NCBI GenBank assembly: GCA_019358895.1
Contig: JAHHIG010000013.1
Location: forward strand, 101,789 to 165,788
Direction: 5' to 3'
Length of the DNA stretch: 64,000 bases
Origin: Tildeniella nuda ZEHNDER 1965/U140
GTDB taxonomy: Bacteria; Cyanobacteriota; Cyanobacteriia; Leptolyngbyales; Leptolyngbyaceae
Shown here: one piece after another, positions 9,345 through 17,457 of the stretch
Numbering within the stretch: the first letter of the stretch is position 1
Layout of the letters: every line of letters starts with the position of its first letter
Program-made: the position numbers and the translations under genes
Notes under the pieces: generated by a model
The model's input: only the letters and a program-made list of their open reading frames with translations
Told to the model about the DNA's origin: nothing
Databases searched by the model: none

Positions 9345-10490
9345 TCAAACAAGGCAATCCTTTAAGCTATACACGACTCGATCTTGTTCTTCAGGGGAGA
9401 GTTCAGGAAACATAGGTAACGAAAGCACTTCACCAGCAGCCCGTTCCGCGATTGGGTGAAGCTTGGGCGGTTGCGCTTGATCTGTGTAGATTGGCTGTAG
9501 ATGCAGTGGTAGAGGGTAATAAACCATTGAACTGACCCCATCCGCCTGCAACTGTTGACGCACCGCATCTCTGTAAGAGCTTTTAGTTTGTTCAGCGCTG
9601 TGCGTATGACCGAGAACGCGAAGCGTGTACTGGTTCCAAACGCCCTTTCCACCTACTGGCTCTTGCGGTGGCGCGATGTTTGGAACATGCTGCAACAGAT
9701 GCTGATAGCGATCGGCAATAGCCCGACGCTGTTGATTCCAGGTGTCCAGATAGCGCAACTTGACTTGCAAGATGGCAGCCTGCAACGCATCCAAGCGAGA
9801 GTTAACACCGATCGCTTCATGGTAGTAGCCACCTGCACGTCTACCGTGATCGCGGAGCATTCTCATCCTAGCGGCGATCGCGGGATCATTCGTCGTCACT
9901 GCCCCGCCGTCGCCACAAGCACCCAGATTTTTGGTGGGATAAAAGCTGAAGCAGCCAATGTGTCCGATGCTGCCGACTTTTTGCGCTGCCCATTCTGCAC
10001 CGACAGCCTGAGCGCAATCTTCGATGATAGCCAGATTGTGACGTTGAGCGATCGCCATCAGTCGCGTCATGTCAACGGGTTGCCCAAACAGATGTACGGG
10101 TAGAATTGCCCGTGTCCGTTCCGTCATCGCAGCTTCCACCAGATCCAGATCCAGATTAAAGGTCTGCGCTTCAATATCCACAAAAACAGGCGTAGCACCA
10201 ACCGCGCTGATCATCTCTGCTGTAGCAATGAAGGTAAACGGCGTTGTAATGACCTCATCGCCTGCGCCAATGTTGAGCGATCGCAATGCCAGGTACAGCG
10301 CATCCGTGCCAGAGTTACAAGCAATGCATTCTGAGGTGCTGATATAGTCAGCGAACTGTTGTTCAAAGCCTTCAACCGCTGCACCGCCAATGTAGCGACC
10401 GGAGGAAAGCACGGCTAAAACTGCCGCATTCACCTCATCGCCAATGATTTTATACTGCTCGGATAAATCAAACGGGGGAATTTTACTCAC
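9345..10490 (-). CDS. DegT/DnrJ/EryC1/StrS family PLP aminotransferase
   Basis: A PLP-dependent sugar aminotransferase of the DegT/StrS family. These enzymes put an amino group on nucleotide-linked keto-sugars for cell-surface glycans or secondary metabolites. The 381-aa protein has 'CNSGTDALYLAL' (phosphate-binding), 'VHLFGQPVD', 'IEDCAQAVGAEW' (PLP ring aspartate) and 'FSFYPTKNLGACGDGGAV'. The last carries the Schiff-base lysine near residue 187. The C-terminal 'VYYPLPLHLQPIY' and 'VLSLPMFPEL' are standard family signatures. It stands alone: no other sugar-nucleotide gene is adjacent, so the acceptor sugar is unknown; rfbD lies 23 kb away. Confidence 0.95.
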   Translation of the reverse strand: MSKIPPFDLSEQYKIIGDEVNAAVLAVLSSGRYIGGAAVEGFEQQFADYISTSECIACNSGTDALYLALRSLNIGAGDEVITTPFTFIATAEMISAVGATPVFVDIEAQTFNLDLDLVEAAMTERTRAILPVHLFGQPVDMTRLMAIAQRHNLAIIEDCAQAVGAEWAAQKVGSIGHIGCFSFYPTKNLGACGDGGAVTTNDPAIAARMRMLRDHGRRAGGYYHEAIGVNSRLDALQAAILQVKLRYLDTWNQQRRAIADRYQHLLQHVPNIAPPQEPVGGKGVWNQYTLRVLGHTHSAEQTKSSYRDAVRQQLQADGVSSMVYYPLPLHLQPIYTDQAQPPKLHPIAERAAGEVLSLPMFPELSPEEQDRVVYSLKDCLV

Positions 10491-10765
10491 TCACTTACAC
10501 CACACATCACACTCTGTCTATAGAATCAAACTTTGCCTTTAAATGGAATCAAATTGTGTCATTTAGATGATTGGACTGGCTTAAAGGGATGATTGTTGCA
10601 GCCATGTTGGCTGAGATGAGGAGTAAGGGATAAGGAATGAAGAGAAAGAGTTTGGTTTAGCGCCGCACCCTAAAGAGCTTTGAGCTGTGCATGAACTCTG
10701 TGCCTCTTTCCTCTCCTACTTCTCCTTCCCATTCTCTAACAACTAACAACCAACAACTACTCTAT

Positions 10766-11530
10766 ATGGATTCACCGCTACAAATCGTCTGGGCGCTAGG
10801 CATGATGGCGATCGCCATTGCGCTCTCGGCATGGCAGCGCTTAGGGCTGGAGTGGCATTTAGCAGTGGCAACCGGGCGCACGATCATGCAATTGCTGGTC
10901 GTAGGCTACGTGCTGGCGGCGGTTTTTGCGATTCGGAATCCCTGGGTAGTGCTGGGGGTGCTAGGGGTGATGCTGACGATCGCCACGATCGTGGCTCGCA
11001 ACCGCATTAGCAAAAAAGTGCCGCATCTCTTGCCCCTAGTGGGAGGCTCCATGCTGATCAGCACTGCTTTGACCTTAGCGTATACGGGTTTGCTAGTCAT
11101 TCAGCCGCAGGTTTGGTACGAGCCGCAGTACCTGATTCCGTTAGCAGGCATTGTGCTGGGGAATGCGATGAATGGAGCGGCGATCGCGGGCGAACGCTTA
11201 GTCAGCACCCTGAACAATAGCCAGCTAGAGATTGAAACGCACTTGAGTTTAGGCGCTACGCCACAGCAGGCGATCGCTCAATACCGCAAAGATGCCATTA
11301 AAGCGGGACTCATTCCCACAATTAACACCATGATGGTGGTAGGGATCGTCACCTTACCGGGCATCATGACCGGACAGATCCTGGCTGGGGCTGACCCTTT
11401 ATTGGCAGCCGCTTACCAGATGCTAGTCATGTTCATGCTAGCGTTTGCCACACTCATCACAACACTGCTCGTGAGCTGGGGCATCTGCCGCCAATTTTTC
11501 AACAAAGCATCGCAACTCATTCTATGGTGA
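10766..11530 (+). CDS. ABC transporter permease, FetB / UPF0014 family
   Basis: A polytopic permease of the UPF0014 family (E. coli FetB, linked to iron export and metal resistance). Motifs include 'AVATGRTIMQLLVVGYVL', 'IPLAGIVLGNAMNGAAIAGERL' and 'LSLGATPQQAIAQYRKDAIKAGLIPTIN'. Seven hydrophobic segments are visible. The frame is open from 10691, but the 25 upstream codons consist of CTCTTCC/CTAACAA heptamer repeats, so ATG 10766 ('MDSPLQIVWALG') is preferred. Its usual ATPase partner FetA is not adjacent. The last 9 bases overlap the convergent Uma2 gene. Confidence 0.88.
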   Translation: MDSPLQIVWALGMMAIAIALSAWQRLGLEWHLAVATGRTIMQLLVVGYVLAAVFAIRNPWVVLGVLGVMLTIATIVARNRISKKVPHLLPLVGGSMLISTALTLAYTGLLVIQPQVWYEPQYLIPLAGIVLGNAMNGAAIAGERLVSTLNNSQLEIETHLSLGATPQQAIAQYRKDAIKAGLIPTINTMMVVGIVTLPGIMTGQILAGADPLLAAAYQMLVMFMLAFATLITTLLVSWGICRQFFNKASQLILW

Positions 11531-12169
11531 TTGGGTTTGCAGACATTCTTGCACCCACGATCGGAAGGCTTTGACCACACCTCTTTCGCCCAGATGAGTG
11601 CTTTGGCTGAGAAACCTGGGAATTTCCGTCAAGGGTAAATTGGCAAAGGTCGGGCTATGGTCAAGCTGCACGTATCTTCCCTGGCGTAGCTGCTTGATCG
11701 TCAGTTCGCCTCTGGCATAGCGCCAAAACTCTGGCACTCCTAATGCCAAATAGATTGGCTCTTTGTTCAAAGAGGAACTGCTAAAGTCTACTTCGAGCAT
11801 CAAGTCTGGCGGCGGATCTCGCATCAAATCGATGTGTTCCAGGTGCCGAATGAACGGTTCGGTCTGGATGTAGAAGCCAGAATCTGGCTCAATACCACGC
11901 TCTAAATCGTTGCGCTTGCAAGTCAACGATCCGGCGCTACGAATGGGAAGGTCAAGATCATCACAAAGCGTCTCAACAAAACGTTCAATCAGTCGTTTGA
12001 CGTGTTCATGCGGCATGAAAGGCGACATGATTTCTAAAACCCCTCGATCGTAAGCAAGTCGCGCTGCCCGATTCTCGCCCAACTCATTCAGCAAATACTC
12101 AAAGCATTGCCAGCTAATGTTCTGAAGAATAACGCGCTGTTCTCCTAGTACAGGTGGTGTGACAACCAT
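11522..12169 (-). CDS. Uma2 family (DUF820) protein
   Basis: A second Uma2 nuclease-fold protein, 215 aa. Core motifs: 'RGVLEIMSPFMPHEHVKRLI', 'IEPDSGFYIQ', 'PDLMLEVDFSSSSLNKEPIYLALGVPEFWRYA' and 'GELTIKQLRQGRYVQLDHS'. This is the standard order for Uma2, with the catalytic D/E residues in 'EPDSGF' and 'MLEVDF'. It differs strongly from the 4700-5407 copy and is probably an independent paralogue. Its 3' end overlaps the fetB-like gene by 9 bp tail to tail. A GGGGAGT array lies just upstream of its start. Confidence 0.9.
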   Translation of the reverse strand: MVVTPPVLGEQRVILQNISWQCFEYLLNELGENRAARLAYDRGVLEIMSPFMPHEHVKRLIERFVETLCDDLDLPIRSAGSLTCKRNDLERGIEPDSGFYIQTEPFIRHLEHIDLMRDPPPDLMLEVDFSSSSLNKEPIYLALGVPEFWRYARGELTIKQLRQGRYVQLDHSPTFANLPLTEIPRFLSQSTHLGERGVVKAFRSWVQECLQTQSP

Positions 12170-12201
12170 GACTTGCTCCTGGCGCTATATTGTTCATTCT
12201 A

Positions 12202-12233
12202 ATGGGGAGTGGGGAGTGGGGAGTAGGGAGTAG
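12202..12233. repeat. GGGGAGT / AGGGAGT heptamer array
   Basis: Four to five 7-bp units in the 66-bp gap between a Uma2 start and the kinase stop codon. Confidence 0.85.
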
Positions 12234-12235
12234 GG

Positions 12236-14260
12236 CTATGAGTAGCGATCGCTCCCCTCCTTAAGTTGCCAAACGCGAATGGTACGATCGCTGCTACCGC
12301 TAATAAGGGTTTTACCATCGGCACTGAGAGCGATCGCGTTAATCGAATCGCTGTGTCCGCTCAGGACGATCGCAGGCGATTGGCGATCGGTTAAAGCCCA
12401 CAGTTTCAATGTGCCGTCCCAACTGGCGCTGATGAGCGTCAAGCCGTCTGGGGTGAATTTGAGCGCGCTCACCGTCCAGGAGTGTCCTGGGAAGGTGTGG
12501 AGCAAGCGTCCAGTTTGGGTACTCCAAAGTTTGATGGTGCGATCGTCCCCGCCCGTTGCCAGTATCTGGCTGTCCAGGCTGAAGGCGACTGCTTGCACTG
12601 TGCCAATGTGATCGCTGAAGGTGTAGCGCATCTGAATACTGAGATTCGCTTCGGTTGTCCACAAGCAGGCGGTGTGATCGGCGCTGGCGCTGGCAAGAAA
12701 CCGTCCATCGGGGCTAAACGCGATCGCTGTGACGTTAAGTCGATGTGCTTTCAGCGTGCAAAGTTCTTCTCGTGTCTGAAGATTCCAAAGCTTGATGGTT
12801 TTATCGCGGCTGGCGCTGGCAAGCATTCGTCCATTGGGGGTAAATGCGATCGCGGTAACTGCGTGCGTATGATGTCCTAAGGTTGTGCTGCGACCCGCAA
12901 TATCCAGCTGCCATTTTCGCGTTAGCACGACGCTGCGATCTTGTCCTCCAGAGACGACTGTTTCACCATCCGGGCTAAAGGCGATCGCACGAACCGCCAG
13001 CACATGATCAAGCACAGCCGTCATTACACTGCCCGTTTGTAGATCCCAGAAGCGGATCGTTTTGTCTTCGCTACTGCTGGCAAGAATAGGGCGATTGGGG
13101 TTAAGGGCGACTGCATTAACGCTGGCAGTGTGCCCAGTGAGAGTATGAACGCACTGCCAGGGGATAAATGGTGGGGAGTAGGGAGTCGGGAGTGGGGAGT
13201 AGGGAACAGAAAGAGATGAAAAGGTTGTTAGCTTTCGGTTGTTAGTTGTTGGTAATAAAGCATCTCCCGCTTCTCCCCTTGCTCCCTCTGCTCCCTCTGC
13301 TGACTCCCCAATCGCCCTCATCACTTCATCTGCTGATTGAAACCGTTTGATCAAGGCATTTTGCAGGAGCCGATCGAGGATTGCTGCAAGGCGATCGCTC
13401 ACTGGAGCCGTCACATACTGCCGCCAAACCCAAGCATCGTTGACCGAATCAAACAGATCAAAGGGCGATAGATTTGTTAGCAGGTGAAGACAGGTCACAC
13501 CCAAGCTGTAGAGGTCGCTGGCAAAAACAGCTTTGCCACGCGCCTGCTCTGGTGCAACGTACTCAGCGCTACCGATACTGGTGCCCATTTTGAGGTGATC
13601 GCTCGGCTGCACCAATTTTGCTGCGCCAAAATCCACTAAAACGAGACGAGAAAAGGTGCCGTCCCGTCGCCAGATCAGGTTGGCAGGTTTGATGTCGCGG
13701 TGAATGATTTGGCGATCGTGGATAAACTTCAGCACCGGGAGTATCGCCGTCAGCAAGTGCCAAATTGCGGCTTCGGTGAACGCTTCCTGTTCTGCTAATG
13801 TCTGCTCTAAATTCTGACCATCAATAAACTCTTGCACCAGGTAAAACTGTTGCCTATCCTCAAACGCATCCAACAGCGTTGGAATTTGGGGATGTTCGCC
13901 CAGTTCTTTGAGCCGCTGTGCCTCTTGGCGAAAAAGGGCGATCGCGGCTTCCGGTTCCGTGAAGGCAGGTTGCTGTGGGAAAAACTGTTTGATGACACAA
14001 AGAGCAGCATCGGAAGCAAACAGTTCGTTTGTTCTCTGATCCTCAGCTTCTAGTTCTATCCCTTCTGCCTTCTGCCTTCTGCCTTCTGCCTGCTCCCGCT
14101 CATCGATCGCTAAAACCGTCCGCCCAAAACCACCCTGCCCAATCAGCGCTATCGCACGGTAACGGTTGTGCAACTGCAAGCGAAAACCGCAGGCTTGACA
14201 GCATTCGGCACTGTCAAGGTTCTGCGGTGAGGTGCAAATTAAATTCAAGCAATAGCTCAT
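12236..14260 (-). CDS. Serine/threonine protein kinase with C-terminal WD40 propeller
   Basis: A cyanobacterial Hanks-type kinase fused to WD40 repeats; it phosphorylates unknown targets while the propeller scaffolds partners. It begins with a Cys-rich zinc-ribbon-like segment ('MSYCLNLICTSPQN', 'CCQACGFRL'), which supports ATG 14260 over 14287. The kinase follows: 'IGQGGFGRTV', 'CVIKQF', 'IIHRDIKPANLI', 'LVDFGAAK', 'GSAEYVAPEQARG'. Seven WD40 units fill about residues 370-670 ('FWDLQTG', 'KLWNLQTRE'). Two segments are repeat-derived: one between the glycine loop and the ATP lysine (CTTCTGC units near 14055-14095), and one between kinase and WD40 domains (13171-13260). Both keep the frame. 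Confidence 0.93.
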   Translation of the reverse strand: MSYCLNLICTSPQNLDSAECCQACGFRLQLHNRYRAIALIGQGGFGRTVLAIDEREQAEGRRQKAEGIELEAEDQRTNELFASDAALCVIKQFFPQQPAFTEPEAAIALFRQEAQRLKELGEHPQIPTLLDAFEDRQQFYLVQEFIDGQNLEQTLAEQEAFTEAAIWHLLTAILPVLKFIHDRQIIHRDIKPANLIWRRDGTFSRLVLVDFGAAKLVQPSDHLKMGTSIGSAEYVAPEQARGKAVFASDLYSLGVTCLHLLTNLSPFDLFDSVNDAWVWRQYVTAPVSDRLAAILDRLLQNALIKRFQSADEVMRAIGESAEGAEGARGEAGDALLPTTNNRKLTTFSSLSVPYSPLPTPYSPPFIPWQCVHTLTGHTASVNAVALNPNRPILASSSEDKTIRFWDLQTGSVMTAVLDHVLAVRAIAFSPDGETVVSGGQDRSVVLTRKWQLDIAGRSTTLGHHTHAVTAIAFTPNGRMLASASRDKTIKLWNLQTREELCTLKAHRLNVTAIAFSPDGRFLASASADHTACLWTTEANLSIQMRYTFSDHIGTVQAVAFSLDSQILATGGDDRTIKLWSTQTGRLLHTFPGHSWTVSALKFTPDGLTLISASWDGTLKLWALTDRQSPAIVLSGHSDSINAIALSADGKTLISGSSDRTIRVWQLKEGSDRYS
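13171..13310. repeat. Heptamer arrays in the kinase-WD40 linker
   Basis: GGGGAGT/AGGGAGT units (13171-13204), GGTTGTTAG/GTTGTTGG units (13225-13254) and CTCCCTCTG units (13282-13303). All lie in frame and encode the low-complexity linker before the first WD40 repeat. Confidence 0.8.
14055..14097. repeat. CTTCTGC heptamer array inside the kinase N-lobe
   Basis: Five units of CTTCTGC (CCTTCTGCCTTCTGC...). Translated on the minus strand they give 'AEGRRQKAEG', inserted between the Gly-rich loop and the catalytic Lys of the kinase. Confidence 0.85.
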
Positions 14261-14331
14261 ACAACGAGCGGCAAAGGCATCAGGCATCAGGCTTTCATTC
14301 TGACACCTGAACTCAAGTTCCTACCGCATCT

Positions 14332-14502
14332 CTAGGTTTTGCGCTGTTCTTCGGCAATTTTGCGATCGGTCTGCGTTTGCATCAAGGTCTCAGGCGGCTG
14401 GATGTCACCAATGAAAGCTTTAAATTCGTCGTAGTTGATTTGAGTTTGATGGACAGAATCACTGAGTTGGATGTCGTATGGATACCCAGTAGGACGATCG
14501 TG
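14332..14502 (-). other. Orphan 56-codon open frame without a start codon (gene remnant?)
   Basis: Between the kinase and egtD, a minus-strand frame is open from 14502 to a TAG at 14332. It has a protein-like composition (for example 'YPYDIQLSDSVHQTQINYDEF' in two parts and 'IAEEQRKT' at the end). No ATG/GTG/TTG occurs before its middle, and a TAA lies just upstream, beyond which only repeat-like sequence is found (14510-14600). It could be the tail of a gene whose 5' part was replaced by repeats, or chance. Confidence 0.3.
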
Positions 14503-14561
14503 TTACAGAAAAGTGAGGAGCGAGGAGACATGGAGAGTTTTAAGTTTCGCCTTAGCCACCT

Positions 14562-14599
14562 CTGCCCCTACTCCCTACTCCCCACTCCCTACTCCCCCA
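14562..14599. repeat. ACTCCCC / CTACTCC heptamer array
   Basis: Five 7-bp units immediately 3' of the egtD stop codon. Complementary orientation of the GGGGAGT family. Confidence 0.85.
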
Positions 14600-14601
14600 A
14601 C

Positions 14602-15618
14602 CTAAGGACACTCGTCGCTGATGCATTGGCGTTGGCACAGCAATAAGCCAAACCAATGATTTGGATCAGTCCAGACTTGCAACGGTTGAAAGGCGTATGT
14701 CTCCAATGTCTTCACCAGCGTTGGCAAATGGAACTTGCGTGAGATCTCGGTGCGAATGGTTTCTCCGGCTTGTAGTGTTGTCTGAAAGTCTAGTGTTTCC
14801 AAGGCAATTGTCTGCGTTGCCAAGCTGCGAAGATGCATTTCAATTTGATGCTCAACTGTGTTGTAAAATGCCCAATGAGAAAATTGATCCAGCTTAAAAT
14901 TGCCCCGAAAACGCCAATTTAAGTGATTCAAAAGGTTGAGATTAAATGCAGCGGTAATAGCTTGAGAATCGTTGTAAGCGGCTTCGAGAACAGCAGGATT
15001 TTTTTGCAGGTCAACGCCTAAGAGAAAAAATTCTCCTGGTTGAAGGGCATTGCGAACACGATCGAGAAAGCGATCGCACTCCGCCGGGTTCAAATTGCCC
15101 ATTGTGCTACCCAGAAAAATCAGCATACGATTTTCTAACTCGGCGGGAGGGAGTTGATCGAGCGCCTGTTCATAGGTGCCAGCTAAGCCGCAGAGCTTCA
15201 GTTTGGGGTATTGATGCAGCAATTCCAGCGCAGTCGTTTTAAGGATGCCAGCGCTCACATCGATCGGGCAGTATTGCAGTTGATCATTCGTCTTGCTGTA
15301 AGCTTCTAGCAGCAAGCGAGTTTTGCGAGAGCTGCCGCTGCCTAATTCCACTAATTCACAAGAACCCGTCAACTGAGCAATTTCGGCAGCATAGGTTTCT
15401 AGAATTGCCTGCTCGGTGCGAGTGGGATAATATTCTGGCAAATCGCAAATTTGCTCGAACAATTGGGAGCCGCGATCGTCATAAAAATATTGGCAAGGAA
15501 GCGTCTTGGGCATTTGCTTTAAGCCCTGAATAATCGCTGCTCCTTCGTCTACATTTGTGTCTGAAGCATTGAGTGTGACCCAACGAAAGCGGGCATTTTC
15601 TTGTTGTACAACGTTCAC
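14602..15618 (-). CDS. egtD: L-histidine N-alpha-methyltransferase (EgtD-like)
   Basis: An S-adenosylmethionine-dependent methyltransferase that converts histidine to hercynine, the first step of ergothioneine synthesis. The 338-aa protein has 'LPCQYFYDDRGSQLFEQICDLPEYYPTR' near residues 38-66, the SAM-binding 'VELGSGSSRKTRLLL' and 'YCPIDVSAGIL'. Further on come 'LIFLGSTMGNLNP', 'LLGVDLQKN' and the substrate-side 'AAYNDSQAITAAFNLNLL'. This is the standard EgtD domain order and length. EgtB, the partner sulfoxide synthase, is not in the window. The C-terminus 'LLLCQRQ...' ends close to a heptamer array, so the last few residues may be altered. Function by family; substrate not proven. Confidence 0.93.
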   Translation of the reverse strand: MNVVQQENARFRWVTLNASDTNVDEGAAIIQGLKQMPKTLPCQYFYDDRGSQLFEQICDLPEYYPTRTEQAILETYAAEIAQLTGSCELVELGSGSSRKTRLLLEAYSKTNDQLQYCPIDVSAGILKTTALELLHQYPKLKLCGLAGTYEQALDQLPPAELENRMLIFLGSTMGNLNPAECDRFLDRVRNALQPGEFFLLGVDLQKNPAVLEAAYNDSQAITAAFNLNLLNHLNWRFRGNFKLDQFSHWAFYNTVEHQIEMHLRSLATQTIALETLDFQTTLQAGETIRTEISRKFHLPTLVKTLETYAFQPLQVWTDPNHWFGLLLCQRQCISDECP

Positions 15619-16050
15619 TGAAGCGGTCTCCTTTCACGATATCTGCATTAGTCCAGTGACAAAGTTCTATGCCTTGTTCTCTGCCTTAAGCATCGCTATG
15701 GCACAAACTTTGAAGCAGTTTGAAGGCAAAGTCTAGGCTATCAGGATTAGTCACTCCCTAAAGATTAAACAGTGCTTGTAACCGCTTTTACATCTGTCTT
15801 TAAGTTGAAGGGGATCAGCGACTGATTGCTTTGAGGGCATTTTCAAGCGGTTGCGCGCCTAAAGCTCAAGCTCAACCGCTATTCTCCACTTTTAATGCGA
15901 TCGCCAGTTGAAACCCAGTTTAGAAATTGATGAGAACGTTTAGCACTCGTGAAACATGGCTCAAAGCAACGCGTGAGATTGTCATGGGTTACTAACCGAT
16001 CACAACACCACTAGATAACTGCATGACTCGTCGCCAGTCAGAAACTCGTT
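15619..16050. other. 432-bp gap without a gene
   Basis: No open frame with a ribosome site and no repeat array. It should contain the egtD promoter on the minus strand, but no convincing -10/-35 pair was found. Confidence 0.5.
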
Positions 16051-17145
16051 TCACGGCGCTTTCGCAGGCTCTGCGGGACATTGAACAATGCCCTCAGACG
16101 ACAGAAAGATAAGTGGTGGCACTTTTGCTGCTTGCTGAGATGCACAAATTGCCGCTACAGCCTGGTTGGTCGGCTTGACGATCGCGACTGCGGCTGTGTA
16201 GCTCTTGAGACCTTCAGGTTTTGGCATTGCGGTAAGTTGAGCCTGTGTTTTGCTGGGCACTGTGAGTTTGTAGGTGTAGTCACTGCGAGAGGCGATCGGT
16301 ACGGCAGCGAACCGCTCCAGTTCTTCCAACGTTGAAGCAAAACGGTTGTTCTGACGATAAAACGTCTGTTGTGCCTTATTCATGGTTTCCAGGTAGTTTC
16401 TGGCTGCGTCTTGCTGCTGGTTGCGAGTCCGTTCTGCTTCAGATTTGATGGTCAGTTGGCTGCCAGCGGCGGTCGTAGAAGTTGCTTGCTTGCGATCGTC
16501 CTTACCAACGGTAAACGAGTTGGCAAGCAGCGCTACTGCACCCCCAGTGACAAACGCTGCCAGCGTCACCAACACAGAGAGCTTGAGATAGGTAAGCGGT
16601 CGGCGTTTGGTTCGCGCATGATCAGAGGGTTCTCGTTTGAGGCGATCGCGCTGCTGAGCCAAAAATTCTTTGAATCCCTTGAAAGTGCTGTTCAAGGAGG
16701 CTTGCAACGGTAAGGCTCGTGCCCATTGCTGCTGTCCTTCGCCTGGTGTTACAAGCTTGGGTGGCGAGTTGTCGATCACACCTGTTGGTGTGTGAGACAG
16801 TGCCTCTAGCGCTTCAGCAACCTGCGCCTCTAGCCCTTCAGCAACCCGCGATCGCTGAATCACAAACGTTTCGACCCAGAGCGGGTGCTCATCTTCGGAG
16901 TGCTGCCCATAAACCTGCACTCGTTCAATAGAGTCAATTTCTAAACGAAGAATGCCTCGCTGAATAAACGCCACCAGTGCTTTGGCATTTAACGGACGGG
17001 CTGAGCGAAGAAACACGTACAGACAGTCATCTTCTATGGCTGCTTTTGCGATCACTCCCTTCGGTTCTAAGGCGAGATTGATGAGCGTGGCGATCGCGTT
17101 TGGTTCACCCTGTTGAGCAAGTTTGAGCAGGTTCGGCTGAGTCAT
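16051..17145 (-). CDS. Type IV pilin-like G/H domain membrane protein
   Basis: A 364-aa cyanobacterial protein with three parts. The N-terminal 110 residues form a conserved domain ('NLLKLAQQGEPNAIATLINLAL', 'IDSIERVQVYGQ') common in proteins of this group. A single membrane segment is at about 188-210 ('LSVLVTLAAFVTGGAVALLA'). The outer C-terminal part resembles the periplasmic half of pilin-like G/H proteins ('YLETMNKAQQTFYRQNNRFASTLEEL', 'DYTYKL'). The G/H domain lacks the pilin cleavage site here, so it is a membrane-anchored pilin-like domain, not a pilus subunit. Function is unknown. The GH57 gene is divergent. Confidence 0.8.
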   Translation of the reverse strand: MTQPNLLKLAQQGEPNAIATLINLALEPKGVIAKAAIEDDCLYVFLRSARPLNAKALVAFIQRGILRLEIDSIERVQVYGQHSEDEHPLWVETFVIQRSRVAEGLEAQVAEALEALSHTPTGVIDNSPPKLVTPGEGQQQWARALPLQASLNSTFKGFKEFLAQQRDRLKREPSDHARTKRRPLTYLKLSVLVTLAAFVTGGAVALLANSFTVGKDDRKQATSTTAAGSQLTIKSEAERTRNQQQDAARNYLETMNKAQQTFYRQNNRFASTLEELERFAAVPIASRSDYTYKLTVPSKTQAQLTAMPKPEGLKSYTAAVAIVKPTNQAVAAICASQQAAKVPPLIFLSSEGIVQCPAEPAKAP

Positions 17146-17280
17146 GGCAGAGCATCGATCGAGAAAAATTGACTCGACAAATCATTTAGCATCAGGATAC
17201 TCGCAAACCGTCGATCGGGCGAAAAGTAACCCAAAGCCCTCCAGCACGGCACACACCATGTTTCAAGACATTTACCCTGA

Positions 17281-17350
17281 AACCCTAACTCTCTGCCTCC
17301 TGCCTTCTGCCTTTTACTTCCTGCCTTCTGCCCTCTGCCTCCTGCCTCCT
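17281..17350. repeat. CTGCCTT / CTGCCTC heptamer array upstream of GH57
   Basis: About eight 7-bp units within the 312-bp gap between the pilin-like gene and GH57. An open plus frame through it (17144-17461) is repeat-driven and is not called as a gene. Confidence 0.85.
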
Positions 17351-17457
17351 ACCTTCTCACACCGCTCCCCTCTCTCCCAACAGTTGCCATTTCGCCTTAC
17401 AATGCTTGGCAAGCCGACTCACAACACCCTGACTAACCCCTCTAAATCGACGTTCTT

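Noticed and set aside
9555..10103. 182-aa frame antisense to the DegT aminotransferase gene
   Set aside because: Shadow frame; all DegT motifs lie on the minus strand.
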